Below, one piece after another: positions 8,373 through 16,280 of a stretch of DNA of 64,000 nt. Under the pieces are notes generated by a model that did not search any database, was not told the DNA's origin, and worked only from the letters and a program-made list of their open reading frames with translations. This DNA comes from Streptomyces nigra (lineage in GTDB: Bacteria > Actinomycetota > Actinomycetes > Streptomycetales > Streptomycetaceae), in NCBI RefSeq assembly GCF_003074055.1, contig NZ_CP029043.1:3340501-3404500 (forward strand). The letters run 5' to 3'. The position numbers and the translations under genes were made by a program. Position 1 is the stretch's first letter. Each line of letters starts with the position of its first letter.

Positions 8373-8569
8373 GTTGACACTCCTCATCGCCGTCGCGACG
8401 AAGGTACCGCCTGCCCCACCCGGGTGCAGATCACCACCGGTCCGGAGCACCCCGGAAGATCATCCGCCGAGCACCCCGAGCCCGGCCGACGTATTCGGAC
8501 GACGCCCGGCTCCGGAGCAAACTCGCCCAGGCGGGTGGACAACAGCAACTCGGCCTGATTCCGGGCGGT

Positions 8570-8860
8570 TTGCCTGCCCTGCGCTCACCGCGGCACGACC
8601 AGGGACATGCCCGGGACGCCGACAACGACTGGGTCGCCAGGACACGGGACTACCCGCTGATCGGCATCCCCGTCCACGCCGTGTTCGACCCCCGCACCGG
8701 CACCGGCGCGGTGCTCAGCGACATCCACTCCACCCCCGACGGGCCGCGCCACGCGACCCGTGAGGACTTCGTGTACGGGGAGGACGTCGCCATCGCGGAC
8801 TGGACGATCTCCACGGAGGGGCTGCCCCGGTACCGGCCCGAGGGCGCGGCGGGCGACTGA
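8570..8860 (+). pseudogene. Remnant of a Uma2-type (DUF820) protein
   Basis: The last ~75 residues (DNDWVARTRDYPLIGIP, then VFDPRTG, then FVYGEDVAIADWTISTEGLPRY) resemble the C-terminal half of Streptomyces Uma2 proteins, which have a restriction-endonuclease-like fold. The N-terminal half, including the first part of the catalytic core, is missing, and the preceding bases read as unrelated low-quality sequence. Only a TTG codon at 8570 could start this frame and no ribosome binding site precedes it. It is best read as a 3' fragment left after deletion. The family assignment is from memory of its typical C-terminal motifs. Confidence 0.55.
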
Positions 8861-8875
8861 GGCGTCCCGCCGTCC

Positions 8876-9802
8876 CTACGAGTGGCCGAGTTCCGCCGAG
8901 TCCTCGTCCGTCGTGGCCGGGACCGAGCCCGAGTCCGGGGACGGGCGGAGAGGGAAGGGGTCGACGCGGGTCTCGTCGACGACCGGCGGGGCCGGGCGGG
9001 GCGGCTTCGGCATGACGGCCGCCTCCGAGTGGCCGCCGCAGCCGTAGGTCAGGGAGACCACATGGCCGTCGGCCGGGGAGAACTCGTTGGCGCAGACGCC
9101 GAAGGCCTGGCCGAGGGAGCCGCCGATCGGGACGAGGAAGCCGCAGCTGACACAGGTGGCGGGAGCCGCCTGCGCCATGGGCGTCTTCGCGCCGAACCCC
9201 TCCTCCCAGCGGTCCGCGGCGATGTGCAGGCCGTAGCGGGACAGCACGCGGGCGCGGCGCAGGCCGAGTTCGTCGGCGATGGCGGCGATGGAGCCTCGGG
9301 AGGGGGCCATCGGCAGGTTCGCCGGGGTGCCGCCGGTGACCTCGGCGTCCTCCGCCTCGACCAGCTCGGCCATCTCCTCGGAGACGGGCGCGTTCGGGCC
9401 CGGCTCGTCCACGCCGGTGTAGCCGGGCTCCAGGCGCAGGTCGTCGGCGTCGGTGGGCAGCAGGTCGCCCGGGCCCATGTCGCCGGGGCGCAGCCGCTCG
9501 CTCCACGGCACCCACTCGGGCGCCAGCAGCGCGTCCGGTCCGGGCAGCAGGACGACCTCGTCGAGGGTGACGATCTTGGCGCGGGAGGCGCGGGCCACGG
9601 TGACCGCCCAGCGCCAGCCGCGGTACCCGAGCTCCTTGCACTCGAAGAAGTGCGTGACCACACGGTCGCCCTCGGACACCACGCCCGCGTGCTCTCCGAC
9701 GACACCGGGTGCGGCGGCCTCCTCGGCGGCGCTGCGGGCGAGGTCGACGGCCTCGGCGCACAGACGATCGGGGGTGCGGCTTCGCGTGGTCGCTGCGCTC
9801 AC
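8876..9802 (-). CDS. DUF3027 protein
   Basis: A 308-residue soluble protein. The central part (VVTHFFECKELGYRGWRWAV, then VLLPGPDALLAPEWVPW) is typical of DUF3027, an actinobacterial family of unknown function. A CxxC motif (ATCVSCGFLVPIGG) in the second half could bind metal. Residues ~150-190 are acidic and the final 40 residues are Pro/Asp-rich. The GTG at 9802 is preferred because TAGGAGAG lies upstream; an earlier in-frame start would add a basic, non-conserved leader. It is divergent from the MFS gene at 10094. Confidence 0.75.
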   Translation of the reverse strand: MSAATTRSRTPDRLCAEAVDLARSAAEEAAAPGVVGEHAGVVSEGDRVVTHFFECKELGYRGWRWAVTVARASRAKIVTLDEVVLLPGPDALLAPEWVPWSERLRPGDMGPGDLLPTDADDLRLEPGYTGVDEPGPNAPVSEEMAELVEAEDAEVTGGTPANLPMAPSRGSIAAIADELGLRRARVLSRYGLHIAADRWEEGFGAKTPMAQAAPATCVSCGFLVPIGGSLGQAFGVCANEFSPADGHVVSLTYGCGGHSEAAVMPKPPRPAPPVVDETRVDPFPLRPSPDSGSVPATTDEDSAELGHS

Positions 9803-10093
9803 AGGTATCGCTTCTCTCCTACGCCGTCTTACGGGTGCGGGTGCCTCAAGGCGGCGGAGCGGACGGAGCGGACCTGTGGGCCGCGTCGACGTCCGCGTCC
9901 GAATCGCGCTCGGGCGCACCTACGTCATCCATTGTGCGGGATGGCTGAGATACGCACGCTACCTGTGCGCGGGCGCTGGGCCTACACCGACGGTGCTTCT
10001 CGGCGCTCCGCGATGCCCGCCGACCGGCTGCCCGTGCCCTCCATACGCGCCGTAACCGCACTAGCCACCCCCATTACGGGGCACTATTGCGTC

Positions 10094-11521
10094 GTGGCGA
10101 CCGCGAGGCAGCCCGAAGGAGCCACCGGCACCGGTGGGCCCGAGGGCGGCCGTAACCGACGTGGCGGAACGGGCCGGAGGCGCGGCCCCTTCCGCACGCT
10201 GGGCCGTGCCCTGCACTTCCCGTTCACCGGGCCGGCGCGCGGCATCCGCAAGGCCACGCACGCGCACGGCGCGGGCGAGTCGGGCCTCGGCAAGCTGATC
10301 GAGCTGCACGGGGTGAACGGCGCGGGCGACGTCATGATCACCGTCGCGCTCGCCTCGACCGTCTTCTTCTCCGTCCCCACGGACGAGGCCCGCGGCCGGG
10401 TGGCGCTCTACCTGGGCATCACGATGGCGCCGTTCACTCTGCTGGCCCCCGTGATCGGTCCGCTTCTCGACCGCATCCCGCACGGCCGCCGGGCCGCCAT
10501 GGCCGGTGCCATGCTGGCCCGCGCGCTGCTCGCCCTCGTCCTGTCCAGCGCCGTCGTCAGCGGCGATCTGCAGCTGTATCCGGCCGCGCTCGGGGTGCTG
10601 GTCGCCTCGAAGGCGTACGGCGTGGTCAGAAGCGCCGTCGTGCCCCGGCTGCTGCCACCGGGCTTCTCGCTGGTGAAGGCCAACTCCCGGGTCACCCTGG
10701 GCGGGCTGCTGGCCACCGGGGTGGCCGCGCCGATCGGCGCCGGGCTGCAGGCGGTCGGGCCGCGCTGGCCGCTGTTCGGCGCCTGCGCGATCTTCATCGC
10801 CGGTACGGTCCTGTCGTTCACGCTGCCCCCGAAGGTCGACTCGGCCAAGGGCGAGGACCGGGCGCTGCTCGCCGCCGACGAGCAGCATCTGCACGGCCCG
10901 CACCGCAAGCCCGTCAAGCGCCCGGGGCTGCGCACGGTCGGCATCGCGGTCACCCACGCCCTCGGCGCCAACGCCGCCCTGCGCTGTCTGTCCGGGTTCC
11001 TGATCTTCTTCCTGGCGTTCCTGCTGCGGGAGCACCCGATGTCCGGGCAGAGCGCCGCCGTGTCCCTCGGCATAGTCGCCGCGGCGGCCGGCACCGGCAA
11101 CGCGCTGGGCACGGCGGTCGGCGCCTGGCTCAGATCCCGGGCGCCGGAGATCATCATCGTCACCGTCGTGGGCCTGGTGATGGCCATGGCGCTCACCGCG
11201 GCGGCCCTGTTCGGCGCGGTCGTGGTGGCCTGCCTCGCGGCGGTCGCCGGGTTCGCGCAGGCGCTGGCGAAGCTGTCGCTGGACGCGCTGATCCAGCGGG
11301 ACGTGCCGGAGTCGGTGCGGACGTCGGCGTTCGCCCGCTCCGAGACGCTGCTGCAGATGTCGTGGGTGCTCGGCGGCGCCATCGGCATCGTGCTGCCGCT
11401 GCGGGGCTCGTTGGGGCTGCTGGTCGGCGCCGCCATCGTCGCCACCGGCTGGCTGACCACCGTCAAGGGCCTGCTCGGGTCGGCCCGGCACGGCGGGCAC
11501 GGCCGGCCCCGGGTCGAGTGA
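10094..11521 (+). CDS. MFS transporter
   Basis: A 475-residue protein with a ~65-residue basic N-terminal tail and about ten to twelve hydrophobic segments from residue ~80 on (VMITVALASTVFFSVP, LGITMAPFTLLAPVIGPLLD, then paired segments in the second half). PLLDRIPHGRRAA after the second helices resembles the loop 2-3 motif of the major facilitator superfamily. Substrate is unknown. The start is the GTG at 10094; the bases just before it (CACTAT then six bases) fit a leaderless start and no Shine-Dalgarno sequence is visible. Confidence 0.75.
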   Translation: MATARQPEGATGTGGPEGGRNRRGGTGRRRGPFRTLGRALHFPFTGPARGIRKATHAHGAGESGLGKLIELHGVNGAGDVMITVALASTVFFSVPTDEARGRVALYLGITMAPFTLLAPVIGPLLDRIPHGRRAAMAGAMLARALLALVLSSAVVSGDLQLYPAALGVLVASKAYGVVRSAVVPRLLPPGFSLVKANSRVTLGGLLATGVAAPIGAGLQAVGPRWPLFGACAIFIAGTVLSFTLPPKVDSAKGEDRALLAADEQHLHGPHRKPVKRPGLRTVGIAVTHALGANAALRCLSGFLIFFLAFLLREHPMSGQSAAVSLGIVAAAAGTGNALGTAVGAWLRSRAPEIIIVTVVGLVMAMALTAAALFGAVVVACLAAVAGFAQALAKLSLDALIQRDVPESVRTSAFARSETLLQMSWVLGGAIGIVLPLRGSLGLLVGAAIVATGWLTTVKGLLGSARHGGHGRPRVE

Positions 11522-11592
11522 GGGACCACGCCGTCCCGCCTCCGTGACACGGCACGCCGCCCCCGCATGGAGAGAGCACGACACCCGCCCGA

Positions 11593-11598
11593 TAGCCT
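11593..11598 (+). promoter_or_regulatory. -10-like hexamer for a leaderless start
   Basis: TAGCCT ends six bases before the ATG at 11605. Confidence 0.5.
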
Positions 11599-11604
11599 TC
11601 GCCC

Positions 11605-12081
11605 ATGACCACGCTGCAATCCGTTGTGCGACGCCGCCGCGCGCTCGCCGCCGCCGGCGCCGTTTCCGCCGGAGTGCTCGTCCTGTCGGCCTGCGACAAG
11701 CCGACGCCGCTCGCCACGGTGACCGTCGGCACGTCCTCCGTCCACTCGGAGGCCACCTGCGGTGGCGAGAGCGGTGAGACCGTGAAGACCGCGGATCTCC
11801 CCAAGTGCCTCAAGGGCAAGGACATCAAGACCATCACGGTGGACCCGGACGAGACCGTGCGCTTCGGTGTCGACCCGGAGATCGCCGACGAGGGCTGGAC
11901 GATCCTCATGAACGGCCAGCCGCTCACCGACTCCAGCACCAAGACCTACCGGACCGTCCCGGGCAGCGTGTTCTTCAACGCCCAGTACGGCGCCAGCGGC
12001 AACTCGACGCTCGTCTCCATCAAGGAGGGCGAGCGGGACGTCACCGGCGTGTGGTCCTTCAAGCTGAAGAAGGACGCCTGA
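11605..12081 (+). CDS. DUF2771 lipoprotein
   Basis: A 158-residue exported lipoprotein: a basic N-terminus, a hydrophobic stretch and the lipobox LSAC with the lipidated cysteine at about residue 30. The mature part (TVTVGTSSVHSEATC... to VTGVWSFKLKKDA) fits DUF2771, an actinobacterial family with no known function. It is the first gene of a run with mqnB and mqnD, overlapping the former, but a role in menaquinone synthesis does not follow from that. A -10-like TAGCCT directly precedes the ATG. Confidence 0.75.
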   Translation: MTTLQSVVRRRRALAAAGAVSAGVLVLSACDKPTPLATVTVGTSSVHSEATCGGESGETVKTADLPKCLKGKDIKTITVDPDETVRFGVDPEIADEGWTILMNGQPLTDSSTKTYRTVPGSVFFNAQYGASGNSTLVSIKEGERDVTGVWSFKLKKDA

Positions 12082-12752
12082 TCACGTCCGCTGTCCGGAT
12101 CCTCGTGGCCACCGCGGTCCCCGCCGAGCGGGACGCGGTGGCCCCGGCGCTCGGCCTGCCGGACGCGGAGGTGATCGCCGCCGGGGTCGGCCCCGCCCTC
12201 GCGGCCGCCTCCACCGCCACGGCCCTGACCACCGCCGCGCTGACCGGCCGCCCGTTCGGCCTGGTCGTATCGGCGGGCATCGCCGGCGGTTTCGCGCCGC
12301 ACGCGCCCGTCGGCTCCCTCGTCGTCGCCGACGAGATCACGGCCGCCGACCTGGGCGCGGAGACCCCCGACGGCTTTCTGCCCGTCACCGAGCTGGGCTT
12401 CGGCACCGTCACCCACCGCCCGCCCGAGGCCCTCGTGTACGAGGTCGCGGCCGCGACGGGCGCCCGCCCCGGCGCCGTCCTGACCGTCTCCACCGTCACC
12501 GGCACCGCCGCCCGCGCCGCCCGGCTGCGCGAACGCCACCCCACCGCCCTCGCCGAGGCCATGGAGGGCTTCGGTGTCGCCGAGGCCGCCGCCGCCCACG
12601 GCACACCCGTCCTGGAGCTGCGCGCGGTCTCCAACCCCATCGGCCCGCGCGACCGCGCCGCCTGGCGGATCGGGGACGCGCTGGCCGCGCTCGCCGAGGG
12701 CTTCGGGAAGATCACCCCCGTCCTCCGGAGTTGGAACCCACATGACCGGTGA
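12078..12752 (+). CDS. mqnB: Futalosine hydrolase
   Basis: Second step of the futalosine menaquinone pathway: hydrolysis of futalosine to dehypoxanthine futalosine and hypoxanthine. The 224-residue protein has the purine-nucleoside phosphorylase fold signatures RILVATAVPAERDAV at the N-terminus, GIAGGFAP in the middle and an EAMEGFGVAEAA helix with the substrate-binding Glu near residue 170. The first beta strand (RILVATAV) requires a start before the GTG at 12105; the only candidate is CTG at 12078, preceded by GAAGGA and overlapping the TGA of the upstream lipoprotein gene. That start is unusual and tentative. It overlaps mqnD by 11 bp. Confidence 0.85.
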   Translation: MITSAVRILVATAVPAERDAVAPALGLPDAEVIAAGVGPALAAASTATALTTAALTGRPFGLVVSAGIAGGFAPHAPVGSLVVADEITAADLGAETPDGFLPVTELGFGTVTHRPPEALVYEVAAATGARPGAVLTVSTVTGTAARAARLRERHPTALAEAMEGFGVAEAAAAHGTPVLELRAVSNPIGPRDRAAWRIGDALAALAEGFGKITPVLRSWNPHDR

Positions 12753-13590
12753 CCCCTTGCAGATCGCGTACTCCCCCTGCCCGAACGACACGTTCGTCTT
12801 CGACGCCCTCGCCCATGGCCGTGTCGAGGGTGCCCCCGCCCTGGACGTGACGTTCGCCGACATCGACGTCACCAACGGCATGGCCGAGCGCGGCGAGCTG
12901 GACGTGCTGAAGGTGTCGTACGCCGTGCTGCCGTACGTCCTGGACACCTACGCGCTGCTGCCCTGCGGCGGTGCGCTGGGCCGGGGCTGCGGGCCGCTGG
13001 TGCTGACCCGGGAGGCCGGGACGGACCTGGCCGGGCGCACGGTCGCGGTGCCGAGCGAGCGGTCGACGGCGTATCTGCTGTTCCGGCTGTGGGCCGCCGA
13101 CACCGTGCCCGGCGGGGTCGGGGAGATCGTGGTGATGCCGTTCCACGAGATCATGCCCGCGGTGCGGGACGGGAAGGTCGACGCGGGTCTCGTCATCCAC
13201 GAGGCGCGCTTCACGTACCGGAACTACGGGCTGCACAAGCTCGCCGACATGGGCGAGCACTGGGAGGACACCACCGGGCTGCCGATCCCGCTGGGCGCGA
13301 TCATCGCCAAGCGGTCGCTGGGCGCCGGCCGGCTGACCGCGCTGGCGGACGCGATCCGCGCCTCGGTGCGGGCCGCCTGGGACGACCCGGAAGCCTCCCG
13401 GCCCTATGTCATGGAACACGCGCAGGAAATGGACCCGTCGGTCGCGGACCAGCACATCGGTCTGTACGTCAACGAGTTCACGGCCGATCTCGGCGAGGAC
13501 GGATACGCGGCCGTGCGTGGACTGCTGACCCGCGCGGCGGCCGAGGGACTCCTTCCGCCCCTCGACCCGCGCGCACTGGATTTCCCCTAG
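12742..13590 (+). CDS. mqnD: 1,4-dihydroxy-6-naphthoate synthase
   Basis: Converts cyclic dehypoxanthine futalosine to 1,4-dihydroxy-6-naphthoate in the futalosine route to menaquinone. The 282-residue protein shows the family hallmarks: IAYSPCPNDTFVFDALAHG at the N-terminus, DVLKVSYAVLPYVLD, and GLVIHEARFTYRNYGL. The fold is that of a periplasmic-binding-protein-like enzyme. The ATG at 12742 lies within the end of mqnB, with CGGAG upstream, so the two are probably translationally coupled. The gene ends just before a tandem hairpin repeat that separates it from the converging cold-shock gene. Confidence 0.93.
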   Translation: MTGDPLQIAYSPCPNDTFVFDALAHGRVEGAPALDVTFADIDVTNGMAERGELDVLKVSYAVLPYVLDTYALLPCGGALGRGCGPLVLTREAGTDLAGRTVAVPSERSTAYLLFRLWAADTVPGGVGEIVVMPFHEIMPAVRDGKVDAGLVIHEARFTYRNYGLHKLADMGEHWEDTTGLPIPLGAIIAKRSLGAGRLTALADAIRASVRAAWDDPEASRPYVMEHAQEMDPSVADQHIGLYVNEFTADLGEDGYAAVRGLLTRAAAEGLLPPLDPRALDFP

Positions 13591-13607
13591 AGATCCCGGA
13601 AATCCCT

Positions 13608-13657
13608 ACGGCCGTGCGGTCCGTACCGCCTAACGGCCGTGCGGTCCGTACCGCCTA
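13608..13657. repeat. Two tandem 25-bp repeats with hairpin potential
   Basis: Two identical adjacent copies of a 25-bp unit beginning ACGGCCGTGCGGTCC. Each contains GCGGT-CCGT-ACCGC, a short stem-loop. They lie between convergent mqnD and the cold-shock gene and probably act as a bidirectional terminator. The last three bases of the second copy form the TAG stop of the cold-shock gene. Confidence 0.7.
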
Positions 13658-14038
13658 TACGTCGAGCTGGTCGGCGACGGCCCGGAGGAGACCGGCGATC
13701 TTCTTGCCGGAGTTCTTCTCCGGGTAACGGCCCTTCTCCAGCATCGGCGTGATGTTCTCCAGCAGGGTCGTCAGGTCCTGGACGATGGACGCCAGTTCGT
13801 CCGGCTTCTTGCGCTGGGCGGCCGCGACGGACGGCGTCGGATCGAGCAGCACGACGGACAGCGCCTGATCCCCGCGCTGACCGGCGACGACGCCGAACTC
13901 CACCCGCTGGCCGGGCTTGAGCGTGTCGACGCCGGCGGGGAGGACCGAGGAATGGACGAAGACGTCACCGCCGTCGTCGCGGGAGAGAAAGCCGAAGCCC
14001 TTCTCACTGTTGAACCACTTGACCTTGCCGGTGGGCAC
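13655..14038 (-). CDS. Cold-shock domain protein with C-terminal extension
   Basis: A 127-residue protein with a single-stranded nucleic-acid-binding cold-shock domain at residues 1-65: GKVKWFNSEKGFGFLS (RNP1-like) and DVFVHSSVL (RNP2-like). The remaining 60 residues (RKKPDELASIVQDLTTLLE, then YPEKNSGKKIAGLLRAVADQL) form a mostly helical extension that ordinary 67-residue CspA proteins lack. The GTG at 14038 gives the usual VPTGKVKWF start. A single-gene unit; RNA chaperone or transcription antitermination role is inferred from the family. Confidence 0.88.
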   Translation of the reverse strand: MPTGKVKWFNSEKGFGFLSRDDGGDVFVHSSVLPAGVDTLKPGQRVEFGVVAGQRGDQALSVVLLDPTPSVAAAQRKKPDELASIVQDLTTLLENITPMLEKGRYPEKNSGKKIAGLLRAVADQLDV

Positions 14039-14193
14039 GTCTGTCCTCGTCCTCGTACTCGTCGGGAAACTGCTTCTGAAAAAACGGCTCTTGACAGCAC
14101 TGCAGCGGGTCGACCTCGACCCGCCGGTACCCAGGCTAATGGTCCCGGGGCCGGTGACAAGACGTCGCCGGGTCGTTCCCTCGCGCAGGGAAC

Positions 14194-14199
14194 TACCCT
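14194..14199 (+). promoter_or_regulatory. -10-like hexamer for a leaderless start
   Basis: TACCCT ends six bases before the GTG at 14206. Confidence 0.45.
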
Positions 14200-14205
14200 G
14201 GTGCG

Positions 14206-14460
14206 GTGCGTGACAAAACCCAAGCGAATTCCGCCGCCCCCGGAGACCGGCTGATCCGGGCCGGTGCGATCGTCTTCTTCGTCGGCGCCGTGGCCACACT
14301 GGTCACGATGGCCCCGTTCCTGCTCGGTACGACGCCTTTTCCGACCTTCATGTTCGGTCTGAGCATGCTCATGGGCGTCGGATTCCTCGTCGCCGGCGCC
14401 GGGGTGTTCCGGTCGATCGCGGCCGGCAGGCGTCAGGCGCGTCAGGCCGCCGCGCGGTAG
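14206..14460 (+). CDS. Small two-helix membrane protein
   Basis: An 84-residue protein with two hydrophobic segments (about residues 19-41, AGAIVFFVGAVATLVTMAPF, and 48-67, MFGLSMLMGVGFLVAGAG) and a short basic tail. It belongs to no family I can name; conserved small membrane proteins like this are common in Streptomyces. GTG at 14206 has a -10-like TACCCT just ahead. Its last 19 bases overlap the end of the converging HAD hydrolase gene. Confidence 0.6.
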   Translation: MRDKTQANSAAPGDRLIRAGAIVFFVGAVATLVTMAPFLLGTTPFPTFMFGLSMLMGVGFLVAGAGVFRSIAAGRRQARQAAAR

Positions 14461-15053
14461 CCGGCCAGCCAGTCGGGGAATCCGGTGAGGTCGTCGAGGA
14501 CGACGTCCGCGCCCAGCTCGGCGAGCTGCGCGGCGTCGAACGGCCCGGTGGCCACGGTCACCGACAGCGCGTCCGCCGCGCGGGCCGCCCGGATGTCCCC
14601 CTGGTGGTCGCCGACGTAGACGCTCGCGCCGTACTCGCGCAGCGCTCCCGCCTTCTGCTCGGCCCACAGGTCGCCGACGACCGCGTCCGGTTCGATGCCG
14701 AGGTGCTCCAGGTGCAGCTTGGCGTTCGGTTCGTGCTTGGCGGTGACGACGATCGCGCGTCCGCCCCCGTCCCGTACGGCGGCTATCGCCTCACGGGCTC
14801 CGGGCAGCGCGGACGTGGCGGCGACGGCGAACGCCGGGTACATCGCCCGGTACTCCTCGGCGACGGCCGCGACCCGGTCGGCCGGGAACCAGTTCGCCAG
14901 CTCCTCCTCCAGCGGCGGCCCGAGCCGGGTGACCACGAGGTCGGCGTCGATGTACGTCCCGGTCCGCTCGGTCAGCGCCCGGTAGCAGGCGTGGATCCCG
15001 GGGCGGGAGTCGATGAGGGTCATGTCGAGGTCGAAGCCGACGGTGAGTGCCAT
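14442..15053 (-). CDS. HAD-family hydrolase (phosphoglycolate-phosphatase-like)
   Basis: A 203-residue haloacid-dehalogenase-type phosphatase. Motif I is GFDLDMTLIDS with the nucleophilic Asp near residue 9; motif II/III appear as IVVTAKHEP (Thr and Lys) and VYVGDHQGDI (acidic pair). A four-helix cap between motifs I and II is consistent with subclass C1. Natural substrate unknown. The ATG at 15053 is preferred to the one at 15062 since CACAAT followed by seven bases precedes it and the later residues MALTVGFD match the usual beginning of the fold. Confidence 0.8.
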   Translation of the reverse strand: MALTVGFDLDMTLIDSRPGIHACYRALTERTGTYIDADLVVTRLGPPLEEELANWFPADRVAAVAEEYRAMYPAFAVAATSALPGAREAIAAVRDGGGRAIVVTAKHEPNAKLHLEHLGIEPDAVVGDLWAEQKAGALREYGASVYVGDHQGDIRAARAADALSVTVATGPFDAAQLAELGADVVLDDLTGFPDWLAGYRAAA

Positions 15054-15102
15054 ATGCGCCATTGTGCCGAGCCGCCGCGCCCGGCCGTCCCGCGGGCAGG
15101 TG

Positions 15103-16101
15103 TCAGGTGCGCCGCTGGGAGCGCCAGACGATGAACAGGGCCGACGCCACGGCCGCGCCGCGCACCACCCAGGGCCAGGTCTCGACGATCGCCGCGTTGG
15201 TCTCGCCCTGGACCAGGGCCTCGCCCCAGCGGCCGGTGGCGCGGCCCCAGAGCCAGACGACCCCGGCGGTGAGGGAGAGGCCGGGCAGGATCACGACCGC
15301 CCACTTGGTCTCGGTGTCGCTCAGGCGCCGGGAGCCCCAGGCGATGAGCCAGCCCACCAGCAGCACGACGAGGTTGCCGAGGAACGCTCCGGCGACCAGC
15401 AGGGCGGCGGCGGCCAGCAGCAGCGGGTTGTTCCAGCGGCCTTCGGGGAGCGCCGGGCGGCGCAGCAGGCGGCGGCGCTTGGGTGCCTCGTCCACCACCG
15501 TGTCGTCGTCGGCCTGCTCGACGGCGGCCGGTGCCGGGTCCTTCGTGCCGGGGGCGTCCTTCGCCGGGGGTCGGCGGAGCATCTCGGGGATCTCGACGCC
15601 GCCGACGAACCCGGGGATGTCCTCGCCGGGCCCGAGCGGGGTGCTGTCCACCTCCCACCAGTCGGGCCGCAGCGCGCTGCCGCCCAGTTCGGCCGCGGTC
15701 GCCAGATGGGGCGGCGGGGGCGCGGCGGGGCGGGCGGCCTCGGAGGGGCGCGGGCGCGGCACCATCCGGCGCAGGCCCTTGGGGCGCCGAGCGGACGCGG
15801 TGTCGTCGCCGGACGGCTGGGCGGGCACGGCGGTGACCGGGCCCTGCGGGGGCGCGGTGCCCTCGGCGGCGGGCGCTCCCCCGGCGGCGGTGACGACGTC
15901 GTCGGGGCTGCCGAGGCGGGCGATGATGCGCCGGACGGCGGCGGGGCTGTCGACAGGTGCCTTGGCGCGGCGCCGGTCGATCTCGCCGCGCAGTTCGTTC
16001 ACCAGACGCATCCGGGTGGCCGACGGCAGCTGCCGCTGCTGGGCCACGTCGCCGACGCGGCTCAGATACTCGTAGACGACCTGGTCGCTCTCGATCCCCA
16101 C
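15103..16101 (-). CDS. Membrane protein with Pro-rich linker
   Basis: A 332-residue protein in two parts. Residues 1-60 (GIESDQVVYEYLSRVGDVAQ, then LVNELRGEIDRRRAKAP... IIARLGSPDDVV) resemble the cytosolic HAAS-type helical domain that often precedes membrane segments in Actinobacteria. A long Pro/Ala/Arg-rich linker follows to ~residue 220, then four to five transmembrane helices. GTG at 16101 has GGAGGGG five to six bases upstream. It is divergent from the WYL/helicase-associated gene. Function unknown. Confidence 0.7.
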   Translation of the reverse strand: MGIESDQVVYEYLSRVGDVAQQRQLPSATRMRLVNELRGEIDRRRAKAPVDSPAAVRRIIARLGSPDDVVTAAGGAPAAEGTAPPQGPVTAVPAQPSGDDTASARRPKGLRRMVPRPRPSEAARPAAPPPPHLATAAELGGSALRPDWWEVDSTPLGPGEDIPGFVGGVEIPEMLRRPPAKDAPGTKDPAPAAVEQADDDTVVDEAPKRRRLLRRPALPEGRWNNPLLLAAAALLVAGAFLGNLVVLLVGWLIAWGSRRLSDTETKWAVVILPGLSLTAGVVWLWGRATGRWGEALVQGETNAAIVETWPWVVRGAAVASALFIVWRSQRRT

Positions 16102-16267
16102 GAAGTCCCCTCCGGGGTGGGTGCGTTGTGGTACCCCGTGGGACGACGTTAGCGCAGGGCGCGGGCGGTGCCCGGGACGCGGGGGCGGTGCCGCCGGTGC
16201 CGTCGGCCCCGCCCGCCGCGCGTGGATCGGGGGTTCGCCGCCTCCCCTGCCCCGGCCACGCACCCGC

Positions 16268-16273
16268 TAGATT
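16268..16273 (+). promoter_or_regulatory. -10-like hexamer for a leaderless start
   Basis: TAGATT ends seven bases before the ATG at 16281. Confidence 0.5.
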
Positions 16274-16280
16274 GGGTCGG

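Noticed and set aside
5745..8558. A 937-codon plus-strand frame across the sacsin-like gene
   Set aside because: Gly/Arg/Gln-rich antisense frame with no motifs; the minus-strand protein has a recognisable ATPase domain.
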